Positions 1 through 7,089 of a stretch of DNA of 12,894 nucleotides are shown here, piece by piece. The position numbers were made by a program, and so were the translations under genes. The stretch is from DATFLS01 sp964413425. Its GTDB lineage: Bacteria; Fidelibacterota; JAANXI01. Numbering within the stretch: position 1 is the first letter of the stretch; the number at the start of each line of letters is the position of its first letter. The stretch lies in contig CAYPST010000115.1 in NCBI GenBank assembly GCA_964413425.1, positions 1-12,894 of the forward strand, read 5' to 3'. The notes below the pieces were generated by a model. It made no database searches. It saw only the letters and a list, made by a program, of their open reading frames with translations, and was not told where the DNA came from.

Positions 1-25
1 TCTCCCCGGAATCTCCCAGAGGTCC

Positions 26-1141
26 TCAGGCTAAGGCTTCTTCGATGGGAGTGTACTCCAGATCGAACGCTTCGGCAACCCCTTTATAAGTGACCTGCCC
101 TCTGTAGATATTCAATCCTTCGGACAGGTCCGGATACTCCTTAATTTTGTGGTAGTCATTGAAATCAGCGACCTGCGTTATATAGGGAAGCGTGGCGTTA
201 GTTAAAGCAATAGTTGAGGTGTTCGGGACCGCACCGGGCATGTTTGCCACGCAGTAATGTATCACCCCTTCCACCTCGAAGATAGGATCTTCGTGGGTGG
301 TCGGTTTCACGGTTTCGATGCACCCGCCCTGATCGACGGCCACATCCACTATGACCGATCCCCTGCCCATGGTTTTCAGCATTTCCCGATTGACCAGAGT
401 GGGCGCTTTTGTTCCGGGGATCAAGACTGCGCCGATGAGCAAATCGGTCATTTCCAGCATTTTGCGGATATTATGCTGGTTTGAATACATGGTGAAGACA
501 TTTTTCGGCATCACATCATCCAGGTAGCGGAGCCGCTCGAGATCCACGTCCAGCACATAGACTTTTGCGCCTAAACCGGCGGCGATCTTTGCGGCATTGG
601 TACCAACCACTCCTCCGCCGAGAATTGTGACAACAGCCGGTTCCACGCCGGGCACGCCACCCAGTAAAATCCCTTTGCCGCCCATGCGGCGTTCCAGATA
701 TTTCGCACCTTCCTGTACCGCCATCCGGCCGGCAACCTCACTCATGGGAACGAGCAGCGGAAGGGTGCCATCCGGCAGCATGACAGTTTCATAGGCCAGA
801 CCGATGGCATTGGTTTTGATGAAGCCCCGGGTTAATTCCTCTGATGCGGCAAAATGAAAATAGGTGAACACGATCTGCTCTTCGCGTATCATGTCCAGCT
901 CGGAAGATTGCGGTTCCTTCACCTTGACCACCATGTCAGCCCGATCGAAAATCTCTTTGGCTGAATCGACAATCTCCGCCCCATACGACCGGTACATCCC
1001 ATTGGAGAATCCACTCTGAAACCCGGCTGCCTGTTCCACCAGAACCTGATGGCCTTTCCTGACCATCAATTCCACGCCCATCGGTGTCATGCTCACGCGA
1101 TTCTCGTTACTTTTAATTTCTCTGGGAACACCGAGGATCAT
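26..1141 (-). CDS. ald: Alanine dehydrogenase
   Basis: NAD-dependent cytosolic enzyme that interconverts L-alanine and pyruvate plus ammonia, linking amino-acid use to central carbon metabolism. The 371-residue length is the family norm and the protein aligns from its first residue. Residues known to be catalytic or substrate-binding in characterised alanine dehydrogenases fall at the expected numbers: Arg15, Lys75, His96 and Asp270. The Rossmann nucleotide-binding glycine motif GGGVVG is at 175-180, with the ribose-binding Asp at 198 in VLDVD. The ATG start follows AGGAG with a 7-base spacer. The gene lies 26 bases after the M16 peptidase gene with no visible terminator between, so it is probably co-transcribed, although it has no functional tie to the translation genes. 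Lysine-pathway and transhydrogenase relatives share the fold, but the exact residue match makes Ald very likely. Confidence 0.96.
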   Translation of the reverse strand: MILGVPREIKSNENRVSMTPMGVELMVRKGHQVLVEQAAGFQSGFSNGMYRSYGAEIVDSAKEIFDRADMVVKVKEPQSSELDMIREEQIVFTYFHFAASEELTRGFIKTNAIGLAYETVMLPDGTLPLLVPMSEVAGRMAVQEGAKYLERRMGGKGILLGGVPGVEPAVVTILGGGVVGTNAAKIAAGLGAKVYVLDVDLERLRYLDDVMPKNVFTMYSNQHNIRKMLEMTDLLIGAVLIPGTKAPTLVNREMLKTMGRGSVIVDVAVDQGGCIETVKPTTHEDPIFEVEGVIHYCVANMPGAVPNTSTIALTNATLPYITQVADFNDYHKIKEYPDLSEGLNIYRGQVTYKGVAEAFDLEYTPIEEALA

Positions 1142-1167
1142 AGAGAATCTCCTGATTTCTGTGGGGA

Positions 1168-2421
1168 TTACCCGGAATTATCCGAGGGCTTTAAAATACT
1201 GGTCACCAGTCGATCGGGGCGAAATAATTCTTCTGCCAATGATTGGACATCCTCCGCGGTTACCGATTCGACCCGGGCCAGAAATTCATCCATGGTTTGG
1301 AATTTCTTATAATAAATGTCCTGCTTGGCTAACCGGTTCATGCGATGAAACATATTCTCGAGAGAAAGCACCAGACTCCCCTTCACCTGAGATTTCACCT
1401 TCCGGATCTCTTCCTCTGCAATAGGTTCTCTGCTTAACTTCTGCAATTCTTCAATGAGTTTCTCCCGCATGAATTCCAGCTGCGACCGTTCTGTGCCCAC
1501 ATAGGCGCCAATCAATCCGTCGTCTGTATAGAAGTCCATAAAGGAATAGATGGAATAGACAAAGCCGTATTGTTCCCGAATATTCTGAAAGAGCCGGGAA
1601 CTCATCCCGCCGCTCAGCAGGGTGTTGAGCACAAGGAGTGCATAGCGTCGCGGATCGCTGTAGGAGAACGTCCGGGCTCCGACGACCAGGTGGGTTTGTT
1701 GCTTCCCGTCTTCATATACTTTGATGCCGGTGTCGGGTGTTTCCGGAGGCACCAGATTCCTCGGATTGGTCACCTTCGGATCAAATTCCCGGAAACCGGT
1801 ACCGACCCACTTGAGGATGTCTTCATGGTCGACATGACCCGCCACAGATACCACCATTCGTTCCGGAAGATAATAGCGTCCGGTGAACTCCCGGATCATC
1901 GCCTGGGAAAACTGTTGAATGGAATGCCGGGTACCGAGAATATTAAATCCCAGCGGATGATCCGGAAACATCTGAGCGATGAAGAATTCGTGAATTAAAT
2001 CGCTGGGCGTATCCTCCACATCCGACAGTTCTTCAAGCACGACGCTCTTTTCCCGTTCGATGTCCTCGGAATGAAACAGGGGGTGCAGTATAATATCACT
2101 CAGGACATCGATTGCCTGCGGAACGTGTTCATCCAGCACCCGGGCATAGAAACAGGTGAGCTCCTTGCCGGTGAAGGCGTTGATGTTTCCTCCCAGCGAC
2201 TCAATGGTGTTGGCGATTTCGAAGGGAGACCGGTTTTCCGTGCCCTTAAACACCATGTGTTCCATGAAGTGGGCAATCCCGTTATTTTCGATATTTTCAT
2301 CCCGGGATCCCACCTGCACCCACACACCAATCGCAGCCGAACGCACAAAATCCGCCTGTTCCGTGACAACCGTTAGTCCATTGGGAAGGACGGTCTTTTT
2401 GATGTGTTCGATAGTGTCCAT
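1168..2421 (-). CDS. M16 family zinc metallopeptidase (processing-peptidase-like)
   Basis: Putative zinc endopeptidase of the M16 (insulinase/mitochondrial processing peptidase) family, 417 residues, the size of the short single-unit M16B members. The inverted zinc motif HxxEH is intact as His51-Phe-Met-Glu54-His55, and the third metal ligand is probably Glu130 or Glu131 in the VVLEEL segment about 76 residues on. The C-terminal half has the usual non-catalytic M16 repeat, including a GGMSSRLFQNIREQYG stretch near 269-284. No signal peptide or membrane helix is visible, so it is probably cytosolic. It lies 12 bases after pnp, the same neighbourhood as the Bacillus mlpA/ymxG gene. There is no clear Shine-Dalgarno before the ATG, so translation may be coupled to pnp. 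The natural substrate of these bacterial homologues is not known from sequence. Confidence 0.92.
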   Translation of the reverse strand: MDTIEHIKKTVLPNGLTVVTEQADFVRSAAIGVWVQVGSRDENIENNGIAHFMEHMVFKGTENRSPFEIANTIESLGGNINAFTGKELTCFYARVLDEHVPQAIDVLSDIILHPLFHSEDIEREKSVVLEELSDVEDTPSDLIHEFFIAQMFPDHPLGFNILGTRHSIQQFSQAMIREFTGRYYLPERMVVSVAGHVDHEDILKWVGTGFREFDPKVTNPRNLVPPETPDTGIKVYEDGKQQTHLVVGARTFSYSDPRRYALLVLNTLLSGGMSSRLFQNIREQYGFVYSIYSFMDFYTDDGLIGAYVGTERSQLEFMREKLIEELQKLSREPIAEEEIRKVKSQVKGSLVLSLENMFHRMNRLAKQDIYYKKFQTMDEFLARVESVTAEDVQSLAEELFRPDRLVTSILKPSDNSG

Positions 2422-2433
2422 GCGCGGCGGTGA

Positions 2434-4512
2434 TCAGTCCAGCAGCGCTTTGCGGCTGAGATCAAGGCGGCCCCGATCATCAATATTCAGCAGTTTCACC
2501 TTCACCCTTTCGCCAACTTTTAATACATCGGTCACCTTCTCCGTTCGTTTATGCTGGATATTGGAGATGTGCAAAAGCCCTTCTTTGCCAGGGAGAATTT
2601 CAACAAATGCGCCGTACTTCTCGATCCGCTTCACCACGCCTTCATACACTTCCCCTGCTTCGGGCTGTTCTGTATACTTCCGGGCCATTTTTAAGGCCTG
2701 CTCGCCGGCATCGCGGGTCTCGGCGGAAATGAAGACTGTTCCGTCATCATCAATTTCGATGTTGGCACCGGTTTCTTCCTGGATTTTTTTCACCGTCTTG
2801 CCACCCGGCCCAATCAGGGTGCCAATCAGATCCGGATCGATCTTGTACGAAATGATCTTGGGAGCGTACTGTGATGTCTCAGACCGCGGTTCGGCAATTA
2901 CCTTATCCATGATCTCCCGGATGTACCGGCGACCTTCATTGGCCTGCTGAAGTGCTTCGCGCAATATGTCTAAGGAAACTCCGGAAATTTTGAGATCCAT
3001 CTGTACGGCAGTGATACCTTTCGCAGTTCCGGCCACTTTAAAGTCCATATCGCCATAGTGATCTTCCTCGCCGAGAATGTCACTCAGAATCCGGTACCGG
3101 TCACCCTCTTTTACCAAGCCAATGGCTATGCCGCTCACGGCCGCCTTGACGGGCACGCCGGCATCCATCAGGGAGAGAGAGGCGGCGCAGACGGTGGCCA
3201 TGGAAGAGGATCCGTTGGATTCCAGGATGTCCGAGACCACACGGGTGGTGTAGGCGAATTCCTCGGCATCCGGCATGACCTGGTTCAGTGCACGTTCTGC
3301 CAAATAGCCATGACCGACCTCCCGCCGGCTGACACCGCGAATGGGGCGAACTTCACCCACACTGAACGGTGGGAAATTATAGTGCAGCATGAACCGCTTG
3401 TAATATTCCTTGCTGAGGTCATCTACCAGCTGTTCGTCCATCTTGGTGCCCAGAGTAACCCCACTGAGAGCCTGTGTCTCACCCCGGGTGAACAGCGCGG
3501 AACCATGGGCCCGGGGGAGCATTCCGATCTCGCACTCGATGGGACGGATATCCGTTGACTTGCGACCATCTGTCCGCACGTCTGTCTCCAGAATACGCTG
3601 TCGCATTTTCTGTTTAATGTGCTCTTCAATGAGATCGCCCACATCGTCCGAACTGTCGGGATATTCCTCGGAAATCTGCTCGTATATCGATTCCCGGAGG
3701 TCAGATTGCTTCTTGCTCCGGTCTTGTTTCACGGAGGCGGAGACAATCTCGTCTATGTTCTCTTCGGAGACCAGTTTCTTCACCTTCTCCTGCACTGCCG
3801 AAGGGGGGGTGACGACTTCGTACGGGCGTGTTTCTTTTCCGGCTTCCGCCACCAGTTCATCCTGCAGTTCAATAATTTTCAGGATGGCTTCATGGCCGGC
3901 CTGCAGCGCCTCAATGAATTCGTTTTCGGACACTTCGGCCGCATCCCCCTCGATCATCACGATACTATCTCTCGTGCCGGCGACCACCAGATTCATTAAG
4001 GAGGTCTCCAGTTCCGATTGGGTTGGATTAATCAGATAATCATCTCCATGCTTCCCGACCCGCACCGATGCGATAGGGCCATTGAAGGGGATATCCGAAA
4101 TGCTTAATGCGGCGGATGCGCCCACCGGGCCCAGGATATCCGCCAGATTCTCCTGGTCCGACGACACCACGGCGATCATAATTTGGGTATCGTACATATA
4201 CCCCTCCGGAAATAACGGCCGAATCGGTCGATCCGTTAAGCGCGCGCTGATAACTTCATGATCGCTGGGACGGCCTTCCCGCTTGAAAAATCCGCCGGGG
4301 ACTTTCCCGGCGGCATACCCTTTCTCCCGGTAATCGACCATTAACGGGAAATATCCGAAATCTGCCGGCTCTCTCTCCGAAACGGCGGTGGCCAGGATAA
4401 CCGTATCTCCATACCGGATCGTCACGGCACCATCAGTCTGCCGTGCAAGCCGACCTGTCTCAATCTTCAGCGTCCGTCCGGCTAATTCAATTGATTTATC
4501 GATAAAATTCAA
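2434..4512 (-). CDS. pnp: Polyribonucleotide nucleotidyltransferase (PNPase)
   Basis: Phosphorolytic 3'-to-5' exoribonuclease that degrades mRNA as a trimer and can also add tails. All domains are present in its 692 residues: first RNase PH-like core (about 1-215), helical linker (about 235-310), second catalytic core (about 311-545), KH domain (about 553-612, with GTLIGPGGKTVKKIQ) and S1 domain (about 620-688). The active-site serines are at 436-437 in NGSSSM and the aspartates are Asp484 and Asp490 in EEDHYGDMDF, matching E. coli Ser438/439 and Asp486/492 with a two-residue offset. The start codon is TTG. It sits 4 bases after a near-perfect AAAGGAGG, and no in-frame ATG lies nearby that keeps the conserved N-terminus. 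The gene follows rpsO by 28 bases, the widespread rpsO-pnp order. Confidence 0.98.
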   Translation of the reverse strand: MNFIDKSIELAGRTLKIETGRLARQTDGAVTIRYGDTVILATAVSEREPADFGYFPLMVDYREKGYAAGKVPGGFFKREGRPSDHEVISARLTDRPIRPLFPEGYMYDTQIMIAVVSSDQENLADILGPVGASAALSISDIPFNGPIASVRVGKHGDDYLINPTQSELETSLMNLVVAGTRDSIVMIEGDAAEVSENEFIEALQAGHEAILKIIELQDELVAEAGKETRPYEVVTPPSAVQEKVKKLVSEENIDEIVSASVKQDRSKKQSDLRESIYEQISEEYPDSSDDVGDLIEEHIKQKMRQRILETDVRTDGRKSTDIRPIECEIGMLPRAHGSALFTRGETQALSGVTLGTKMDEQLVDDLSKEYYKRFMLHYNFPPFSVGEVRPIRGVSRREVGHGYLAERALNQVMPDAEEFAYTTRVVSDILESNGSSSMATVCAASLSLMDAGVPVKAAVSGIAIGLVKEGDRYRILSDILGEEDHYGDMDFKVAGTAKGITAVQMDLKISGVSLDILREALQQANEGRRYIREIMDKVIAEPRSETSQYAPKIISYKIDPDLIGTLIGPGGKTVKKIQEETGANIEIDDDGTVFISAETRDAGEQALKMARKYTEQPEAGEVYEGVVKRIEKYGAFVEILPGKEGLLHISNIQHKRTEKVTDVLKVGERVKVKLLNIDDRGRLDLSRKALLD

Positions 4513-4516
4513 AATT

Positions 4517-4524
4517 CCTCCTTT
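4517..4524 (-). promoter_or_regulatory. Strong ribosome binding site deciding the TTG start of pnp
   Basis: AAAGGAGG on the minus strand ends 4 bases before TTG at 4512-4510. The near-perfect anti-Shine-Dalgarno match and conserved protein N-terminus right after it (NFIDKSIELAGR) support a TTG start rather than a later ATG. Confidence 0.8.
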
Positions 4525-4540
4525 GCACCGATACTTTCAG

Positions 4541-4810
4541 TTACTTACGTAGTCCAAGATCTGTGATGAGTTTGCGATACCGGTCCACATCTTCTCTGAC
4601 CAGATAGTTCAATAACCGCCGACGCCGGCCCACTAATTTCAGCAGCCCCCGTCGGCTGGAATGGTCCTGCGGATTCTTCTGCAGATGGGAGGTTAATTTG
4701 TTAATTCGTCTGGTGAACAGGGCGACCTGAACCTCGGGCGATCCGGTATCATTCTCCTTCACCCCATACTCAGAAACGACATCCTGTCTTTCTTCTTTGG
4801 TCAATGTCAT
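4541..4810 (-). CDS. rpsO: 30S ribosomal protein S15
   Basis: Small-subunit primary binding protein that contacts the central domain of 16S rRNA and forms an intersubunit bridge. I set the start at the internal ATG giving MTLTKEERQDVV, because this yields 89 residues, the same length as E. coli S15; an upstream ATG at 4840 would add ten unrelated residues that lie within the end of ribF. An AAAGGAG sequence precedes the chosen ATG at suitable distance. The family core is plain: DTGSPEVQVALFTRRI (about 28-43), the HSSRRGLLKLVGRRRRLLNYL rRNA-binding stretch (about 50-70) and a basic end. The ATG overlaps the ribF stop as ATGA (4 bases), suggesting coupled translation. S15 represses its own mRNA in E. 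coli. Here any such structure would have to lie inside the ribF coding end, since there is no separate leader. Confidence 0.97.
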   Translation of the reverse strand: MTLTKEERQDVVSEYGVKENDTGSPEVQVALFTRRINKLTSHLQKNPQDHSSRRGLLKLVGRRRRLLNYLVREDVDRYRKLITDLGLRK

Positions 4811-5787
4811 GCGACTAACTCCTTTTGGTATTGTTTCCACGGATGTTCTTCCGCAATGATATGTTTACACTGGTGTTTGTCCTTCGATAATTGTTCCGCC
4901 AGGGCCTCCGGCGAGGCAAACTTTTGTTCGTCTCGCAGCCGATGGAAAAAATGCACCGTGAGGTTACAGCCGTAGAGTGAGCGTTGGATCGGATGGAGAA
5001 TATGCACCTCTACCGTATGCCTGCCATCTGTGAAAGTGGGCCGGCTGCCGATATTACACATGCCATAGTCTTGCTCTATTTCCCCGGTTACGTAGACCAG
5101 ATAGACCCCATCGCCGGGCATCAGTTTGTGCTGGTTCCGAAACACCAGATTGGCTGTGGGGAACTCCATGGATTGCCCGCGTTTGGCTCCTTCCCGAACG
5201 ACACCGGCCATTCGATACGGTCGGGTGAGATATCTGAGCGCCTGCAGAGTCTCCCCGTGTTTCAAACATGATCGGATTTGTGAGCTGCTCACCTTTTCTC
5301 CTCCCTGTAAGCCCACCGATTCCATGGGGATGGTTTTGTACCCATACCGGTCTTCGTATTCCTGCAGGAATTGCACGTCCCCTTCTCTCCCCCGGCCAAA
5401 ACGATGATCAAATCCAATGATGATTTCGTCGGGAGAAAAGGGTTCGATCAAATATCTTTGCAGGAACTCCAGGGCACTAATGCGGGAAAAGTGTTCGGTG
5501 AACGACAGGATAATGACATAATCCAGATTGAATTCTCTCCGGAGAATGTCTTTCTTCTCTTCCACGGTTGTCAGCACTTCAACCGGAACGTCTTTCTCTT
5601 TGAACAGGATTTCCTTGGGATGCGGATGGAAGGTGATCAGCACGGAGGGCACCCGGCGGGCGCGTGCATGCTCCTGAACCTTGGAAATAACGTGTTTGTG
5701 CCCGTAATGTAGACCGTCGAAGCTTCCGAGCGTTATGACACAATGGCTGAGTGAGGGTAAATTGTCTATGCTGCTATATAACTCCAT
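4807..5787 (-). CDS. ribF: Bifunctional riboflavin kinase / FAD synthetase
   Basis: Two-step cofactor enzyme: riboflavin plus ATP gives FMN, then FMN plus ATP gives FAD. The N-terminal nucleotidyltransferase domain (about 12-180) carries LGSFDGLHYGHKH with the HxGH nucleotide-binding motif at 27-30, and the SSSQIRSCL segment near 167-175. The C-terminal flavokinase domain (about 188-315) has FPTANL at 209-214, the NIGSRPTF stretch at 245-252 and VEVHIL at 259-264, where the catalytic Glu is expected. The 326 residues are close to the usual size. One oddity is that the motif usually read as GFPTAN has Glu208 in place of Gly, and GR nearby is GQ. The ATG lies inside the end of truB (22-base overlap) with only a weak GGA-type ribosome site, while the stop overlaps rpsO. 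The truB-ribF-rpsO order is common in bacteria. Confidence 0.96.
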   Translation of the reverse strand: MELYSSIDNLPSLSHCVITLGSFDGLHYGHKHVISKVQEHARARRVPSVLITFHPHPKEILFKEKDVPVEVLTTVEEKKDILRREFNLDYVIILSFTEHFSRISALEFLQRYLIEPFSPDEIIIGFDHRFGRGREGDVQFLQEYEDRYGYKTIPMESVGLQGGEKVSSSQIRSCLKHGETLQALRYLTRPYRMAGVVREGAKRGQSMEFPTANLVFRNQHKLMPGDGVYLVYVTGEIEQDYGMCNIGSRPTFTDGRHTVEVHILHPIQRSLYGCNLTVHFFHRLRDEQKFASPEALAEQLSKDKHQCKHIIAEEHPWKQYQKELVA

Positions 5788-6434
5788 CTACGTTCCAAGT
5801 CATCCAAAGGAATTGCGTTTTCTAGATTATACTGGCCAACTGCCGTTCTGGTTAATTGTACCACCACTCCATGCGTACCCAACTCTCCGCCCATATCCCG
5901 GGCGAGTGCGCGAATATAGGTTCCTTTCGAGCACCGGACGCGTAATTGGATATCCCGGCCCGTCCGATCCAGCAATGTCAGGTCATGAATCGTCACTTCA
6001 GACGATTCACGTTCCACTGTTTTGCCCTGTTTTGCCAGCCTATACAGGCGCTGTCCATCAACTTTTTTCGCGGAGTACATCGGGGGAACCTGGTGAATGT
6101 TGCCCTGAAATCTGTGTAGCATAGCTTGGACTTGTGCGTTATCGATGGTAACCGGCAGGTCGGAGAGCACTGTGCCTTCCAGATCATGGGTGTCGGTCAT
6201 CACCCCCAGCCGGATGGTGGTAATATAGGTTTTCGGGAGAGTCATAAATTCCTGAAACCGCCTGGTTGCACCTCTGCCGACCAGGACAATCAGTACTCCT
6301 CCGGCCATAGGATCCAGGGTGCCCGCATGCCCAACCTTCTGCTCGCCCGTAATATTCCGAACTTTTTCCACCACCTCAAAGGAGGTCATGCCGACCGGTT
6401 TATCGATATTTAAAACCACTCCGTCCTGCTTCAT
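5766..6434 (-). CDS. truB: tRNA pseudouridine(55) synthase TruB
   Basis: Converts uridine 55 in the T-loop of elongator tRNAs to pseudouridine and also acts as a tRNA folding chaperone. The catalytic Asp is Asp41 in GHAGTLDPMAGGVL. Other family motifs are NIDKPVGMTS (9-18), VPPMYSAKKVDGQRLY (116-131) and CSKGTYIRALARDMG (168-182). The protein has 222 residues and ends soon after the catalytic fold, so the C-terminal PUA domain of the roughly 310-residue E. coli enzyme is missing; short TruB proteins of this size exist in several phyla, so this is not evidence of truncation. The start has no obvious Shine-Dalgarno and lies 11 bases after the rbfA stop, so it may depend on translation arriving from rbfA. 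Confidence 0.96.
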   Translation of the reverse strand: MKQDGVVLNIDKPVGMTSFEVVEKVRNITGEQKVGHAGTLDPMAGGVLIVLVGRGATRRFQEFMTLPKTYITTIRLGVMTDTHDLEGTVLSDLPVTIDNAQVQAMLHRFQGNIHQVPPMYSAKKVDGQRLYRLAKQGKTVERESSEVTIHDLTLLDRTGRDIQLRVRCSKGTYIRALARDMGGELGTHGVVVQLTRTAVGQYNLENAIPLDDLERRWSYIAA

Positions 6435-6445
6435 AGTGAGATCGG

Positions 6446-6799
6446 CTATCTCTGTGCCCGAATTTGACTGATTAACTCTTCGATACGAGCGGCTTTTTCG
6501 GCTGTCTCGTCAATTTCGAACCGGAGTTCTGGCACGAACCGCAAATCGATTTCCTGTCCTAAAATATACCGCACTTCTTTTTTCGTTTTCTTCAACGCCA
6601 GAAAAATTTCCTGCTTGTCCTGCTCGTCGTCTGCAAGGATGCTGAAAAAAATCTTTGCATGACGCAAGTCGGATGACATTTCAACATCCGTAACTGTTAC
6701 CCGTTCCACTTTATATACACCGATATCTTTAATCAACTTCTCACTCACTATTTGTTTCACCAGCTGTTCAACCCGCCGCACTCGATTTCCCTGACTCAT
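6446..6799 (-). CDS. rbfA: 30S ribosome-binding factor RbfA
   Basis: Small assembly factor with a KH-type fold that binds immature 30S subunits and helps mature the 5' end of 16S rRNA; it is important in the cold. The 117-residue length fits the family. Recognisable parts are the opening GNRVRRVEQLVKQIVSEKL, the VTVTDVEMSSDLRHAKIFFSI strand-helix region (about 29-51) and the closing LRFVPELRFEIDETAEKAARIEELI segment (about 81-105). The ATG overlaps the stop of the preceding DUF503 gene as ATGA, with GGAG 5 bases before the start, so the two are probably translationally coupled. It sits between infB and truB, a classic arrangement. Confidence 0.96.
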   Translation of the reverse strand: MSQGNRVRRVEQLVKQIVSEKLIKDIGVYKVERVTVTDVEMSSDLRHAKIFFSILADDEQDKQEIFLALKKTKKEVRYILGQEIDLRFVPELRFEIDETAEKAARIEELISQIRAQR

Positions 6800-7077
6800 A
6801 ATAACTCCATATGCCTTTTAATAATTCTGACTGCCGGATACCGTTCGATCTGATCCTCCAGCGCAGCAAACATCCTATCGATCACTTTGGAATCGGTGCT
6901 TGCAGTGGTCAGGGCAATTTCTGCGCGACCCCAGAGATCATGCATTCCGACTTCAGAAAATGATACGTTATATTTTTTCTGAACCTGTGATCGTAATCGG
7001 GAAATTACGGACCGTTTATTTTTTAAGCTGTGTGTATCATTCAAGAGTAATTCCAGCTGTAGTAGCCCGATAACCAT
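6796..7077 (-). CDS. ylxP: DUF503 (YlxP-like) small protein
   Basis: A 93-residue protein of the DUF503/YlxP family, found in many bacteria between infB and rbfA, as in Bacillus subtilis. Family features visible are the opening VIGLLQLELLLNDTHSLKNK (the SLKxKR helix start at about 17-22), the VSFSEVGMHDLWGRAEIALTT core (about 38-58) and a C-terminal amphipathic helix with RYPAVRI. It is predicted to be a compact alpha/beta protein without signal peptide or membrane segment. The biochemical role is not established; position among ribosome-assembly genes suggests something related to 30S maturation or RNA binding. A GAGG ribosome site lies 6-7 bases before the ATG, and the gene starts 12 bases after infB. 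Confidence 0.92.
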   Translation of the reverse strand: MVIGLLQLELLLNDTHSLKNKRSVISRLRSQVQKKYNVSFSEVGMHDLWGRAEIALTTASTDSKVIDRMFAALEDQIERYPAVRIIKRHMELL

Positions 7078-7089
7078 TCCTTTCCCTCG

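Noticed and set aside
4541..4840. Longer S15 start at 4840
   Set aside because: It adds ten residues unlike any S15 I know and lies inside the ribF end; the ATG at 4810 gives the standard 89 residues and has a good ribosome site.
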